This document shows positions 24,110-35,424 of a stretch of 51,045 bases of DNA, in pieces (the first letter of the stretch is position 1; each line of letters opens with the position of its first letter). The stretch is from the NCBI GenBank assembly GCA_034698045.1, contig JAQGAU010000039.1, positions 1-51,045 of the forward strand, read 5' to 3'. The stretch is from Paramacrobiotus richtersi. Taxonomy: Eukaryota; Tardigrada; Eutardigrada; Parachela; Macrobiotidae. The notes under the pieces are model-generated. The model was not told the DNA's origin and searched no databases. It saw only the letters and a program-made list of their open reading frames with translations. Position numbers and translations under genes: made by a program.

Positions 24110-24275
24110 CCAGGCATTTCTTGAATTTTGTTCTCATATTTATTTGACACTTTCTGACTATGTGCTTGGCGCCGTGAGGTTTGTATAAGACTGAGAAGAA
24201 AAGTAGCAAATTTGCTGTGCAAAGAATTACTGTGCTTGTCATGACTACCTCGCAAAGGGCTGAGCTCACCGTCAT
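24110..24275 (-). other. Candidate first exon for A2 (weak)
   Basis: The minus strand encodes 55 residues with one hydrophobic segment (TSTVILCTANLLLFFSVLY) and a possible phase-1 donor (cctgg|gttcgg). Positive charges follow and do not precede the hydrophobic segment, unlike the A1 and A3 anchors, so I rate it below the exon at 31823-31973 as an anchor. It could be chance. Confidence 0.2.
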
Positions 24276-24561
24276 CACTCAACAAGGGAACCACAGAGCT
24301 GCGGATTGTTCAGCTGTCACATAATAATGGTGTCATAAGACGGCATTTGCTGTGCGCCCGATAAAACCCTCGCCCTACGTTGCTTAGCAGAGGTTTGCTC
24401 GCAATGCTTGGTAAATCCAGAGCTGTAATTTAACACATTTTTTCACGATGGTGACATTAGAAGATTAGAAATGTAGTTTGGACGAGGAATTCTAATTTGC
24501 TTGCCCCAGACTGTAGTACTTAATTCTTATACTATGAGGTAATCGTTAAGTTGGTGACGAA

Positions 24562-27500
24562 ATGTCACCTCAGCCCTCTGATAGCAAAATAATCAGACTG
24601 AAGCGCCCAGTGATATGGCTACTGATCGCCGTTATCGCGCTGTCCATAACAGCAAACATCATCTTGACTGTGTTTGTATCGCTTCCATCGAAAACCAATG
24701 GCAGCGATCATGGTGAGTTGCTTCTGTTGGTTAAAGCGAATCGATATTAGCTTCCTAGGCATTACAGCATATATTTCAATCGATCCATCTCGTACACAAC
24801 TTAAACCTATTTATTATTCAACCAGTCTAAGCGCTTTTATGGCAACAAAGCGCCTAACACACATTCTTGACAGTTTACTATGCAGTATGCCCGCGTTATT
24901 CACCGAATTTCAAGTTGTACGTAATAATGAGGATAGTTTGTGGAACCGGTTGTTGTCAGATTCCGTCACTTGCGTTGCATTTCAGATGCGAGCGAGGATG
25001 CGAATGCAACAAAGCGGAATGCAGTTCGAGGTATGCTTGTGTGACAATCACCGTTCAGTGACTAGTGGCGTAAGCCGCAGTCTTCTAACGTACAGTATGT
25101 CGGTTCTAGCGGGCGCATCTAAGGAGCCCGTCGAGAATGCGTACTGGGGTAAACTGGAAATTGCGCGTACGGCATCGCTGGCAGTCCAGTATAAAGGGTT
25201 TCGGGTGTTGTTGTACCAGACTCGATTGGATCCGACGTTATACTACTTCGTCCCAGCAATGGTTTTCCGCCCGCAGTCTGCTAAGTCTGTACGTAACAAC
25301 CTCATGGACAGGTACCAACTGGAGTTCGCTTTAATGATGTACGATGACGCATATATTGCACATTTGGGAAGCGAAGTCCGCAGGATCACTGGGAACCGTG
25401 CTGAGATGCGTGTAATCCCCATGGAAGAGGTGCGCATTGATGCTGTCGGAACATTATCAACTGAGTACGAAGTCGATAATAACTGGAAACCATACACGCG
25501 ACATCCATCGGAGATGACTTTTCGGATCTTCTGCACGACCCAGGATGCCTGCATATCTGCAGAGGAGTACGCAAACACGTACCCAAAGGATTTCGCCGCT
25601 AACTGGCTGGTGTACATCAGTATTCAAAGTCAAGTAACAAAGTCTCGCAGAGTGACTGTTAGTGCGGAGCATATCACTAACAGCAAACTGTACACCGAGC
25701 TGGATCAACGGATGAAAGGTAAAAAGGAAGTGTACTTGTCAGATGACGATGCGAAACAGATCAGTCAAGAAATCTCTCAGAATGTCATGGCTTCGGAAGT
25801 AAGCGATGCTGAATTCGTGAGTCAGGAGTCCTCTCCTTCTCTCATGGGCTTAATCGAAGCAGCGCTGCAGATGTCGACGGCATCCTCTGCCGGTTTTGAC
25901 GAGCATAAATGGTCGTCCGTTTTCTGGCAAGATGATAACGCGCGTCCTGACAAGGTAACATCGATGGTCAATGAAGCATACGAAAGGTTAGACCATGAGA
26001 CAAGAAACCTTCTCAAAACTGCGCAGTCAAAAACAACGGTCGATCGGGTATGTGTTGCGAAAAACATAGCTACTGCAGCCACGGCTGATGCAGCTACCAC
26101 GGCAGCCACAACGAGTAAAGAAACCACGGAGGATGACGACGATGACGACGACGAGGACGAGACTACAAAAAAAGGCGAAACAAAGCCGAGCACAACAAAG
26201 GGTACAGGACGTACAACAACCAAAGGAACGGGGCGAACAACCGCAAAGACCGTCAAAACTACCAAAAAAACCACGAAGAAACCTACAACAAAGAAGCCAA
26301 CAACGAAGAAACCGACAACAAAGAAGCCTGCCAAGACCACCAAGCCACCGAAGAAGACGCCCGCTAAAAAGCCAGCAAAGAAGCGGGAAATCCCTGATTG
26401 GGATGCCCAAGTGGGTTCACTGCCTGTTTTTCAGGTTTTCGCGCCAAAAGCAGTACGGCAAGAGGATCCTGAATTCGATGACTTCTCTTCCATAGAAAAC
26501 TCAACTGATGAAAGTTCAACTGCCGCTTCTGCTGGCACGAGCCTCATCCCTACTTCGGATGACCTTGCACCCGAAAGTAACGAAACATTGGAGAGAGAGA
26601 AATCACTGAAACTGGTTCTTGGGTTGTTGGTCTTAAAGGATGTTAATCCTGAGGTTTACGCAGATCTAATCTTTGCCGCCAGCCGTAACAGTACGGGACT
26701 CAACTGCGGTTCTTCGTCAGTAAACCAGGCTGCCGGTACCACTCCTGCACAGTCTCCAGGAAATGAAAGTTTAGGTCTAGCGGTGGCAGAGCATTTATTC
26801 GCAATGACGGAAGACATCGCTGCAGCTTTTATGCTGGGGGAAGCAGTTCTCAGCGAAACTTCGGATTCCGATAACGAAACGGACGATTTAACTAACACGA
26901 CAAACGGTAAGATCTTTAGCGGTTACTGACGAATGTATTGTCAATGACCGCACGTTCGCATACAAATTTTACTAAAATTAGCGCGTTACCTTATATGTGT
27001 TTGTATCGTAAATAGTCAACGGCATCAACATGGTAACGCCCGTGGCTGGTGAGCCGGCATTTCCTAACTTGGCTCTCGGACACCAAAATGGCCCACGCTT
27101 CACAAACGAAGCAGACTTCGAAAACGATGATGGTAAGACCGTCATATAGAGAGATCTTCATTTTGCAAAAATATTGAATTCGCAAGTGCTATCATTTACA
27201 TACAACCTCACGCTCTGTAGCGAAACCGATGTTTATTTAAAGAGGCTAAAAGTGTTTGCCTTGATTCACACAAAAGAAGTGGCAAGCCCGAATTGTCAAA
27301 CTGCTTCTGTTTGTTCTGACTTGGGTTGCTTGGCCGAAAAACATACGCGGCGCGCCTCGGTATACGGCATCGGTTTCGGTAAAGAGTGCCAAACGACATT
27401 CATACATATATTAACACGTGTGCTGGGATTTTAGAAACCCTGCTCAACCCGGAATCCGGTCGATCCAGACGAGCTGCCAAGAAGGGCTGTAAGTGCTACT

Positions 27501-30500
27501 GGACCTAATTGGATCACTGTTTAAACTTAGGGGATAAGCCTCCGTAAAGTAATTTTGCCACCATGTGCCATTCCCTGTTGTCAATACGTAGAAAAGTTTT
27601 CATAACGTTTTCTAACCCGTGTGTACATTGTTGTTGTAATGCAGCGTCGATAATCTAGAAAAAAACTGAAACATAATTTATTCCTCTCATAGTAACAGCG
27701 TTTTCACACAAAAACATGTAGAAAAACGTTCTCTGTTGACTTGGGCAGTTAAAACACGGTAAAATTTGTCCTTCTGTAATCCGTTTAGTACTTTTGTTGC
27801 AGTGAGCGGCAAGGTTTCGGCGTTCAAAGACAAAGTAGTCTCGTCTGTTGGTTCCTATTTTCAAAAACTGCCTGGTAAGACAAGTGGATTAGAAAGGGTA
27901 ACACCAGATATAACTGTTTGGTTTTATGGACATTAAATAAGGAGGGAAGAAGCCAAATACAACAGATATACACAAAGCCATCACGACTGTTGGATCTGTT
28001 CTGAAGAAGGCACCCATAGGTACTGTCAACTGACTATATAACGGGTGTTACTAATCCGTGGACACGGACGGACGTGGACGGATGCCGGATGGACGGACGG
28101 ATGGACACGGACGGACGGGCGCCGGGTGGATGCTGCATGGAATTAAGGAAGTATTTTTTTTGCTAATCGTGTAAACCGCTGCGATAGCATGCGCACACAT
28201 CTCGTGATGAGCATCAGGAGACGGTACGACAATGCCGCAAGGATCCTATACCTACTCAAAACCGACCGAAACGAAGCGCAGGTCCTCTATGCTCAACCAA
28301 AATGGGTTTCCCGTTGTCGGCCCATCGTGAAGATAAAAACGTTTAACACTAACGTAAATTTAAATATCCAACATTTTAATTTTTTTGAATAGTCATTATT
28401 TTTAAGTATCAATATTAAATATTTGGAAATGTTAAATATTTTTGGGCAGTAAATTTCTTTAAATTGTAAGTTGTTTTAAATGTAATAAATATTAAATATT
28501 TATGTGTTTTTAAATATTTAATAAGGTTATATGTTTAACATTTTTAAGTAACTGATATTTCGAGAAAATACTTTTCAATATTAAATATAATTAAACCTTA
28601 ATTACTTTTATGTATCAAGAATTTTCCAGACGACGTTTATTAAAGACAGTAATACGGAATAACGAAAAATCTCCATCGCCTTGGTTATTGCATGTCCGAG
28701 AGGTCATCGGTCTGGCTAACTTGTGCTAAGTCTAAGTCTAAATTGTCCTGGTTGTTGCCAAAAGCAGTAGGGGTATTGAAACGCTGCTTCAAACTGCGGC
28801 TCACTTAATATAAAATTCTGTGTAAAAGTACTAATGTTATCTGTGCAACCCTGTCACGCGAATTGATGTCAAAAAGCATCAGGAAATTTGCAGTCAGCTA
28901 CCGCCTGATCCTTCGACAGGGAACTGTTTTCAGAAGTTGTACTTGGTGTATAAGGTGTCAGAGTTTTTAAAGTATATTGTGTTCATTCTGAAACCAGACC
29001 GTCAAAGCCTGAGAATTCAAAAAACGTTCAAACAGGCAAAGAACAACGGGAGAGGCCAGACAGATCGGCTTGCGTACAAGATTGCTTCAGTGATTGTAGC
29101 CGATATAAGCAGAAACATTTTGATATAAGCAGAAACATTTTGCGTGATTCCGCTCCGCATCCCGGCATCTGTCCGTCCGTCCGTGTCCATCCGTCCGTCC
29201 ATCCGGTATCCGTCCATGTCCGTCCGTGTCCGTGAATTAGTAATACCCCTATTGAACTTGGGATTGTGATATATGCTGATACAACAAATCTCTCGCGTGG
29301 TTCTTTTAACAGGAAACATATCGAATCCCATTGGAAACGGTACCTGGAATGTTAAGGACTTGGGCTCTGTATATACCAGTGTATTTGGTAAAGCTAATCT
29401 GGCTTCGGATGCCAAGGGTATTTACATGTTTATTAATCACAGGAAACGGTAGCAAGCCAAGGCTGAACGAAGCGGGGGCTGGAGGATTTTGCAAAAGTGC
29501 GGTTGCATCTTTGAACAATTACATGTTCGGTACAGAAGCCACAGGTAAGCAAATCTAGTTGTTTGAATCATACCTGACGTCTAGCGAACTATTGCTGGAT
29601 TGGCAATGTTTTCAGTATTCAGGAGATCAATGCTACTTGAACAGTTGTTTGTTAGTTCCGTTTGAGCGACTGTGGTTAAGAATACATATTATTTCAGTTG
29701 CCACTCCTAAGCCAACAAACAAAGCCACTACTCCGTCCAAAAACATTGCTGCCGTAGCTTCCAGCACGAAAAAGCCGCCAAGTGGAACGTCTGCTGCAGA
29801 CAGTACAGTAAAAACGACAGCTGCCACAAAGACACCCGATCCTAAACTCCCCCAGCTGTACTCCTGCTCTGACAAGCCACCCGTTACTACAAGTAGCAGT
29901 AAGGAATTTGAGGACTGGAACAAACTGATGACTGAGAAGCGCGAAGTGGTTAAGTGGAAGGGAGAAAAGTTCGAACCAAAGGAGCTCAACTTGAAACGGG
30001 TTAACCTTGCTAAGATGTCCTCGAGCACTACGATCCAAACACAGCAAGTTCGGATATCGACAGCCAGCGCTGTGATGAAGACGAACATAAACGTCATCTC
30101 GGATGAAGATCACAACCGAGATGCCTTTGAAACGCGAAACGACCCTGAAGTCTTTTTCGTCAGATCAAGTCTTCCGACTACGGGATTCACTTTTGTAGAT
30201 GCCGGGCATGTTTGCACAGAGCTGCAGTCTCAGCTGGCTAGCATGGAGCAGCTGAAGAAAGCCTTTTTCAAAGGCGCTCGATGGTGTTTTCTGGGCCATG
30301 TTCAAGATAAAGTACTTGCGTATCCTGGTCCGACATGCACAATGCTGTTTTCGGACAAAGAGGCTCCCAAAAGAACGGCTCAACAATGCCAGAAGGATCT
30401 CCGTTCCATACCAGTCCAAGTGGTAGAAATTGATCCCGCGGAAGACAGTGACATGCTTGCTGTGGCTGTTTGCAATGGCGTTAAGCCACCACAACTCAGT

Positions 30501-30596
30501 ACTTTCCAGTATAAAAACCAAACTGTTTTGGTCGGCCCGTTTAACTCGACCCAATACAGCATATATGGCGATGTGGTTAGCAGCTATGCGTATTAA
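24562..30596 (+). CDS. Type II membrane protein A3 with Link-like domain, 9 exons, 1114 aa
   Basis: Exons: 24562-24712, 25110-26906, 27016-27132, 27435-27488, 27803-27874, 27942-28019, 29313-29387, 29443-29544 and 29698-30596; total 3345 nt, every intron phase 1. Exon 1 gives a 16-residue basic cytoplasmic tail and a membrane span (about 17-40). Exon 2 carries the ectodomain shared with A1 and A2 (residues about 55-385; FWQDDNARPD). It then runs through an Asp/Glu run near residue 392 and repeated TTKKP units near 441 into a long Ser/Thr/acidic stalk. Exons 3-8 are small in-frame modules (18-39 codons) adding 166 residues. Exon 9 has a Thr/Lys/Pro stem and the C-terminal Link-like domain, residues about 966-1079 (EVFFVRSS, HVCTEL, LASMEQLKKAF, GARWC, GH, AYPG). 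In A1 and A2 the ectodomain and Link-like domain share one exon, so A3 appears expanded between them. The exon 2 acceptor (gttctag) is the weakest junction. Confidence 0.8.
28043..29248. mobile_element. Non-autonomous DNA transposon with long GGACGGAC-rich terminal inverted repeats
   Basis: About 90-100 bases at the left end (28043-28140) reappear inverted at the right end (29155-29248). They begin ggg(t)gttactaat and continue as degenerate ggacggac repeats. The flanks ctatataac (28034-28042) and ctattgaac (29249-29257) agree at 7 of 9 positions, suggesting an aged 9-bp target duplication of the Mutator-like kind. The 1-kb interior has an AT-rich part (28370-28620) and no transposase. It sits wholly within intron 6 of A3, so splicing should remove it. 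Superfamily assignment is tentative. Confidence 0.65.
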
Positions 30597-30928
30597 GAAC
30601 TACGTTGCAAACGTTTTTCAAGGGTACACGCAATACTACAGTACAGATCAATTGTTTCGTAAGCAAAAAGTAAATGACCATCGACCAGCGACCGTTTATT
30701 CCGGGCAGTGCAATATTTTTTCCGTATTTCTTACAATTAGACACAGATAACTAGAGCTGCTTTTAACATGCAGTCTTCCCTGTGACGAGAAATGGCGGAG
30801 CGTCTGTTTCAGTTCCTACTTCCTGCTGTTCAGAATTTTTTGTTAGTTTCGTCCGTTGTTGAGTTTTCCAAATGTACTGTCTACAGTTGAGTAGGTGTTT
30901 TTTATCGGAGCAGTGGCTTATCTTGGCG

Positions 30929-30934
30929 AATAAA
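30929..30934 (+). terminator. Candidate polyA signal for A3
   Basis: AATAAA about 330 bases after the A3 stop codon, the first good match downstream on that strand. Confidence 0.4.
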
Positions 30935-31337
30935 GATTTCTGCGTTCGGTGGCTTCAGTAAAAGCAACATCTGTGCGCAAGCGTGGCGTACCAAACGCAA
31001 AAATCAATATCGAAAAAGTGCCTTCACTCTTTTATCGGTCCTGATTAGCTTTGCTTAATAAAATTCTTTCGCTGACTACAACCCAATCCTGGTGCTGGAG
31101 CATCATCCGCGGCTGCAAGATCGACTCAGTCGAGAACAAGTGGTTGCCAGGCATCCGAAAGATACAAGCGCAAGATGAGTGTTGTTCATGACATGTTTGG
31201 ATTAAGCTCGATCGCGTTAACACAGTTCAGCCTTTATACTCTTCGGCTCCCGTAGTGATTCGAACCAGCCGCATATAGTTACTTACATTTCAGGGCAGTA
31301 ATTGACTTAAAAGCTGCTTCCTAAACTACGAAATCAG

Positions 31338-32647
31338 ATGTCACAGATATCTACGTCTGAGAGTACAAGTCTCACCGAGCTTCTGCCACCATTTCTAAAT
31401 GCTGCAGCGCGAGGTAAGGAAATTTCGTGTCTTTTCAAAACTGTTTGTTTGCGTTAGCGATTAACGTGGTAGTTAACGCGACGGAAGGGGTAACTGTGAA
31501 AGCGTTTTTACGTGTAGTGTTTTTATATCTGTTAAATATCTAGCAAGCGCTAATGAGTACACAAACCGATTCTTATTTTTCAAATTAAAATAGTCAGCTT
31601 ATACCGGTGACACCCTTTAATTTGTTCTGTTCCTCTCTGCGTTTCAAACGAGAAAAAGTTCTTAAAAGGGCAGGTTGGTTTATGACTGCACGTAAAAAAT
31701 TGTCCGTGCACGGACAATTTTAAAAATATTTGTCAAAAATTCTGCAGTGTGTGCCGACAAGGCGTGTATTGCCAGTGTATCTGGATCCCAAAGGCGGGCC
31801 TCAGGTGGCTTGGAGGTCTCACCGAATAGGGAGCGAAATCCCGCGCCGCCGGTTTTGTCAAGTGTTAAATCGAAAAAACATACCAAAACCAATAAAAAAC
31901 CAATTACGGCCGACACCAAAACCGTGCGCACGCGCCGGTCGGGCCCAAAACCAGCAACGATGTCAGCACGCATGTTTTCAAAGAAATCTTTTAATATTAT
32001 GCACACACTGCAGGCGACTACTTCGTGTTCGAAGACTGCGACATGTACTGTATGTACGTCAAAATTTACCCATTTGCAGAGTTTTCATAGTGTACTTATA
32101 CGCAATGGAAACTCTGTGAATGGGTACAGTTTGACCAGTTGTAGTGAATGCAGAACAAAAACTGCTGTTTGCTAATGCGATAAATTAACTGTAGGGGATC
32201 TGTTTTATGCTTTGCTTGCATCCCAGCTATTTTCAGTATGAAACCTTTATGAGGGAATACACATCTTGTACGCCTTTCAATGTAGCCGTTCACTACAGCA
32301 AGTGCAACATAAAGATTTTGCTGGAGTACTATCCATGCTTTTCTGCATGGTGCTCCAGCTGTTAACCCCATCTTTAGTACTAATTTTTTTTTCATTAGCA
32401 GTATTGCTTTTCAGTGCACTCAGTTAATGTAGACGGAATATACGTGGTGGACGCTTCGCACTGCGCCCCTTACAATGCTCATCAGCAGTACAGTTATGCA
32501 GATCACTACAACTGTCCGCGTAGATCAGGAATACACTTTCTTAATTCGGGCATCCCTCCCCATCCTTACCATGCCCGTCAGCAATCCGGCTTTTCAGAAC
32601 AGTGTCATTGTGAACGGTGTATAAGTTTAGTCAATGGCATGCGATAA
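31338..32647 (+). CDS. Hypothetical two-exon gene, about 102 aa
   Basis: Model: exon 1 31338-31413 (gcgag|gtaagg donor) and exon 2 32415-32647 (gcttttcag acceptor), total 309 nt, phase 1 like its neighbours. Exon 1 encodes 25 Ser/Thr/Leu-rich residues without a clear signal peptide. Exon 2 encodes a His/Tyr/Cys-rich stretch (SHCAPYNAHQQYSY, HYNCPRR, EQCHCERC) and a stop. I recognise no domain. In-frame joining of good splice sites is the only support. Part of exon 2 (gctcatcagcagt) resembles the 80-bp tandem repeat downstream, which weakens the coding case. The intron contains, on the other strand, the unpaired anchor exon at 31823-31973. Confidence 0.33.
31823..31973 (-). CDS. Unpaired type II membrane-anchor exon of the Link-like family
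   Basis: The minus strand has an ATG followed by 50 codons and one extra base up to a strong donor (ttcg|gtgagac). This gives exactly the length (151 nt) and phase of A3 exon 1. It encodes a short tail with basic residues (PDRRVRT), a membrane span (VLVSAVIGFLLVLVCFF) and a short stem, the arrangement of A1 and A3 anchors. No matching second exon lies on this strand between here and A3. The nearest phase-compatible main exon lacking an anchor is A2, 10 kb away, with A3 nested between on the other strand. It is either the A2 first exon or a relic of a rearranged copy. Confidence 0.5.
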
Positions 32648-32879
32648 TTCTGCTCATACTTCTTGTTTTTAAAAGGTAGTGTTTCATGTGGTGACCTAGC
32701 CAGAACCATATACTTACTACACTTGTAGCATACCTTGGCTTAAGCTAGAGTGTCGGTTGTAACCGGATATTACTACAGCATACAGTTATTTTTATAAGCT
32801 AGCACATCATGTGGACGCTGCCCGTGTGGAGTCTTCCAGTCTCTGATACCATCCATGTGTTCCTGCATTTAGCATATAC

Positions 32880-33103
32880 TTTCTTATAACCCGGTCCATT
32901 ACCAGGCTCATCAGCAGTCTTTACATCTGTAGCAATTGCAGCGGCAAACTGGTTTACGCTTTCTGATCACCCGGTCCGTTAACATGCTCATCAGCAGTTT
33001 CAGCGTCCGTAGTAATTGCGGCGGCAAACTGGTTTACGCTTTCTGATAACCCGGTCCGTTAACAGGCTCATCAGCAGTTTCAGCGTCCGAAGTAACTCCG
33101 TCT
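32880..33103. repeat. Minisatellite, 80-bp unit, about 2.8 copies
   Basis: Units start with cccggtcc at 32890, 32970 and 33050, a strict period of 80 bases. Each contains gctcatcagcagt and, in the first two, gcggcaaactggtttacgc. Copies 2 and 3 are nearly identical; the first has diverged. A related gctcatcagcagt occurs at about 32478. Confidence 0.85.
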
Positions 33104-33130
33104 TAAACGGGTTACACACAGTCTTCGTGT

Positions 33131-33482
33131 GCATGCGTTAATTTTACTCTTTTTGCAGTGTTGCAGTTATCCGTTACGGTTGCATGCGTTAATTGCACTC
33201 TTTTTGCAGTGTTGCAGTTATCCGTACGGTTGCATGCGTTAATTTTGCTCTCTTTGCGCTATTGCAGTTATCCGTACTGTTGGATGCGCTACTTTTACTC
33301 TCTTTGCGGTATTGCAGTTATCCGTACTGTTGAATGCACTAATTTTACTCTCTTTGCGCTGTTGCAATTGTCCGTGTTGTTCCTTGTGTTAGTTGTACTC
33401 TCTCTGCGCTATTGCAGTTGTCCGTCTTGTTGCAGGTACGAATTTTATTCTATGTGCGTTGTTGCAATTCTCCGTGCACATT
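33131..33482. repeat. Minisatellite, 50-bp unit, 7 copies
   Basis: Seven head-to-tail units of 50-51 bases run from 33131 to about 33482, each with a gcgttaattttactct-like start and a ttgcagttatccgt-like core. The left units are most alike and the right ones decay. An open stretch of 116 codons crosses the array, but its product simply follows the repeats and I do not call it a gene. Confidence 0.85.
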
Positions 33483-35424
33483 GCGTTTGCACCAAAATGC
33501 ATTCGTAAACGGAGGTCCCTCGGCAAGATCCATAGACTTAACTTCAAACGTAGACGAGCTTACCCCTGTTTGCGAATGCACTTTCGTGTAAAGCAACGGG
33601 CCTGTGTTCGCTACCGACAATGTTGTGCGATGGACAGTCTACGGTATATCCATGAACGAATGCGTTTGGTTCCGTTTCCAACACCGCACCGAAACCCGTT
33701 TATTTACGGGGTTTTCTGCGAGTTGTTCGATTCGGAAACAACCATGTCCAATCGGCCGTAGCGACTGAACCAGCGGGACACTTCGAACATGAAACGTGCA
33801 TTACAAAATAATTTGTCACTAAGCACGACAGCTTTGCAGTTCGTAAGTCTTGATGCTCTGCACGATACCCCTGCCTTTACAGTACCATCGTTACAGCAAT
33901 TTACTGAATCTGCTAGAATACAATCAGCGGGGCTCGGCTTCAGAGAACTGCAGCTTGATATGACGGTAGTTCTAAAATACGAAGCTTGAATCAGGGCGAT
34001 TTTCACCGAGTCTTACGAGATATCGCGGCCAGATCTGGTGTGTTTGTATTCACTTCTGATATTGTGATGATTAACCAGAAAATACCGAAGTATTAGACGC
34101 GGGTATGCAGACTGAAGAGTGTTAATCGTTATTGTGTACAACAGTACAATTTTTTACAGACAAAAATTCAAAAATCCTCGTTGTGGTACAGATTTGTTCA
34201 ATGCGATATAATAGTAAACTGTTTCATTATACGGCTGCAATACTCAACTCGAACACAGGCTACAGCAGATCTGGACTCAAGTATCCAGTCGTTAGGATGA
34301 TCCCTGCATAACATGAAAAACTGCAGGACAATACGATAATTAATTATACGTACTGCGCTGAACGTTTAATTTGCAATGCAGAAGACTAATGAACTTATCA
34401 TGTATTTCAAATTTAACTGTATCCATGGTTAACTTGCAACATGTCAGTAATATAGGCGATGGCACATCTCGTATATGCATCGCGCGTAAATTAGTGGTGA
34501 CGCTCATATGCTGAGCTGGCTGTGGCTTCAGTCCGTACTCCGAAATAACAACTGCCGAGTCGCCGACGGTAGCTAAACTGTCTTTCAAACCGTTCATGGC
34601 TCCTGCTCTAGGAGGCAAGCAGATACACTAGAAGCATTCCCATAGCGATACCAATTTAAACGTACTACACATTTGATACCAGATTATCAGATCTGTTTTA
34701 CTGTTTTACTGTTTCTTATTACCAGTACCAAGGACTTACTATACCTAACTCTAATGTAGTATATTACGGAAAAGTTTACGCTTTATTTGCGGTTTTTGGA
34801 GGAGGAGCCACATTTATATACACTTAATTGCAACCTACGGTATTGAGGTTGCGCATTTTCACGCTCGTCAACGAAAGCCGCAAAAAAGCCGAAACTGTGG
34901 CAAAACTGACAGAGTTTTAGGTGGTCTAGCCAACCAAGAAACGCATCATATGAGGGCGAGAGAAAATTTCGGAACGGAAGCCGAGTTGAAATTGAAAACA
35001 ATTTCATCTGGAGTTTTGACCAAACTTTTATTCCTGAGTGGTGGCCCCTCAAACCGTAATGAGAAAACATTTCCAGTACTTTTGGTACCTTCTATGTACT
35101 TATAGAACAATCAGCTAAAAAGATACAGATAGCCAAACATGACATGTTAAACAGCATCTTCAAGAAGTATTTATTTCCGCTCCATCAGCCACCACACCGG
35201 CAGATGGCGCCTAGCTAAGGCGCAACCTCAATCGTGCAAACTCGCTCAAATAGTATTTGATCAGCAGCAACGCCTTAGTAACAGGAGATTCCATGCGTCG
35301 AAAACAGCATAATTATTTTGTTGTTGGTTCCTTGTTCGCCGCACGGTAGTTGCAAATTTTGCGTACGTAGCACTAGAAGGAAATTCATCAAGCTTCTCCA
35401 GTGAAAAAGAGATTTTTGTTAACA
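33483..35424. other. No supported gene
   Basis: Short open stretches (33789-33989 plus, 34783-35070 minus) lack signal peptides, domains or convincing splice partners. Inverted words attgaggttgcgc (34843) and gcgcaacctcaat (35220) lie 377 bases apart and might bound a small inserted element, but no target duplication supports this. Confidence 0.35.

Noticed and set aside
25822-26343. Long minus-strand open stretch, very hydrophobic (repeats of VVGFF)
   Set aside because: It is the antisense of the TTKKP repeats and acidic run of A3 exon 2; composition explains it.
31240-31270. tRNA-like B-box word (ggttcgaatcac on the minus strand)
   Set aside because: No matching acceptor, D or anticodon arms could be folded around it.
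33158-33508. 116-codon open stretch with repeating cysteine/leucine-rich units
   Set aside because: Direct translation of the 50-bp minisatellite; the periodicity is from the DNA repeat.
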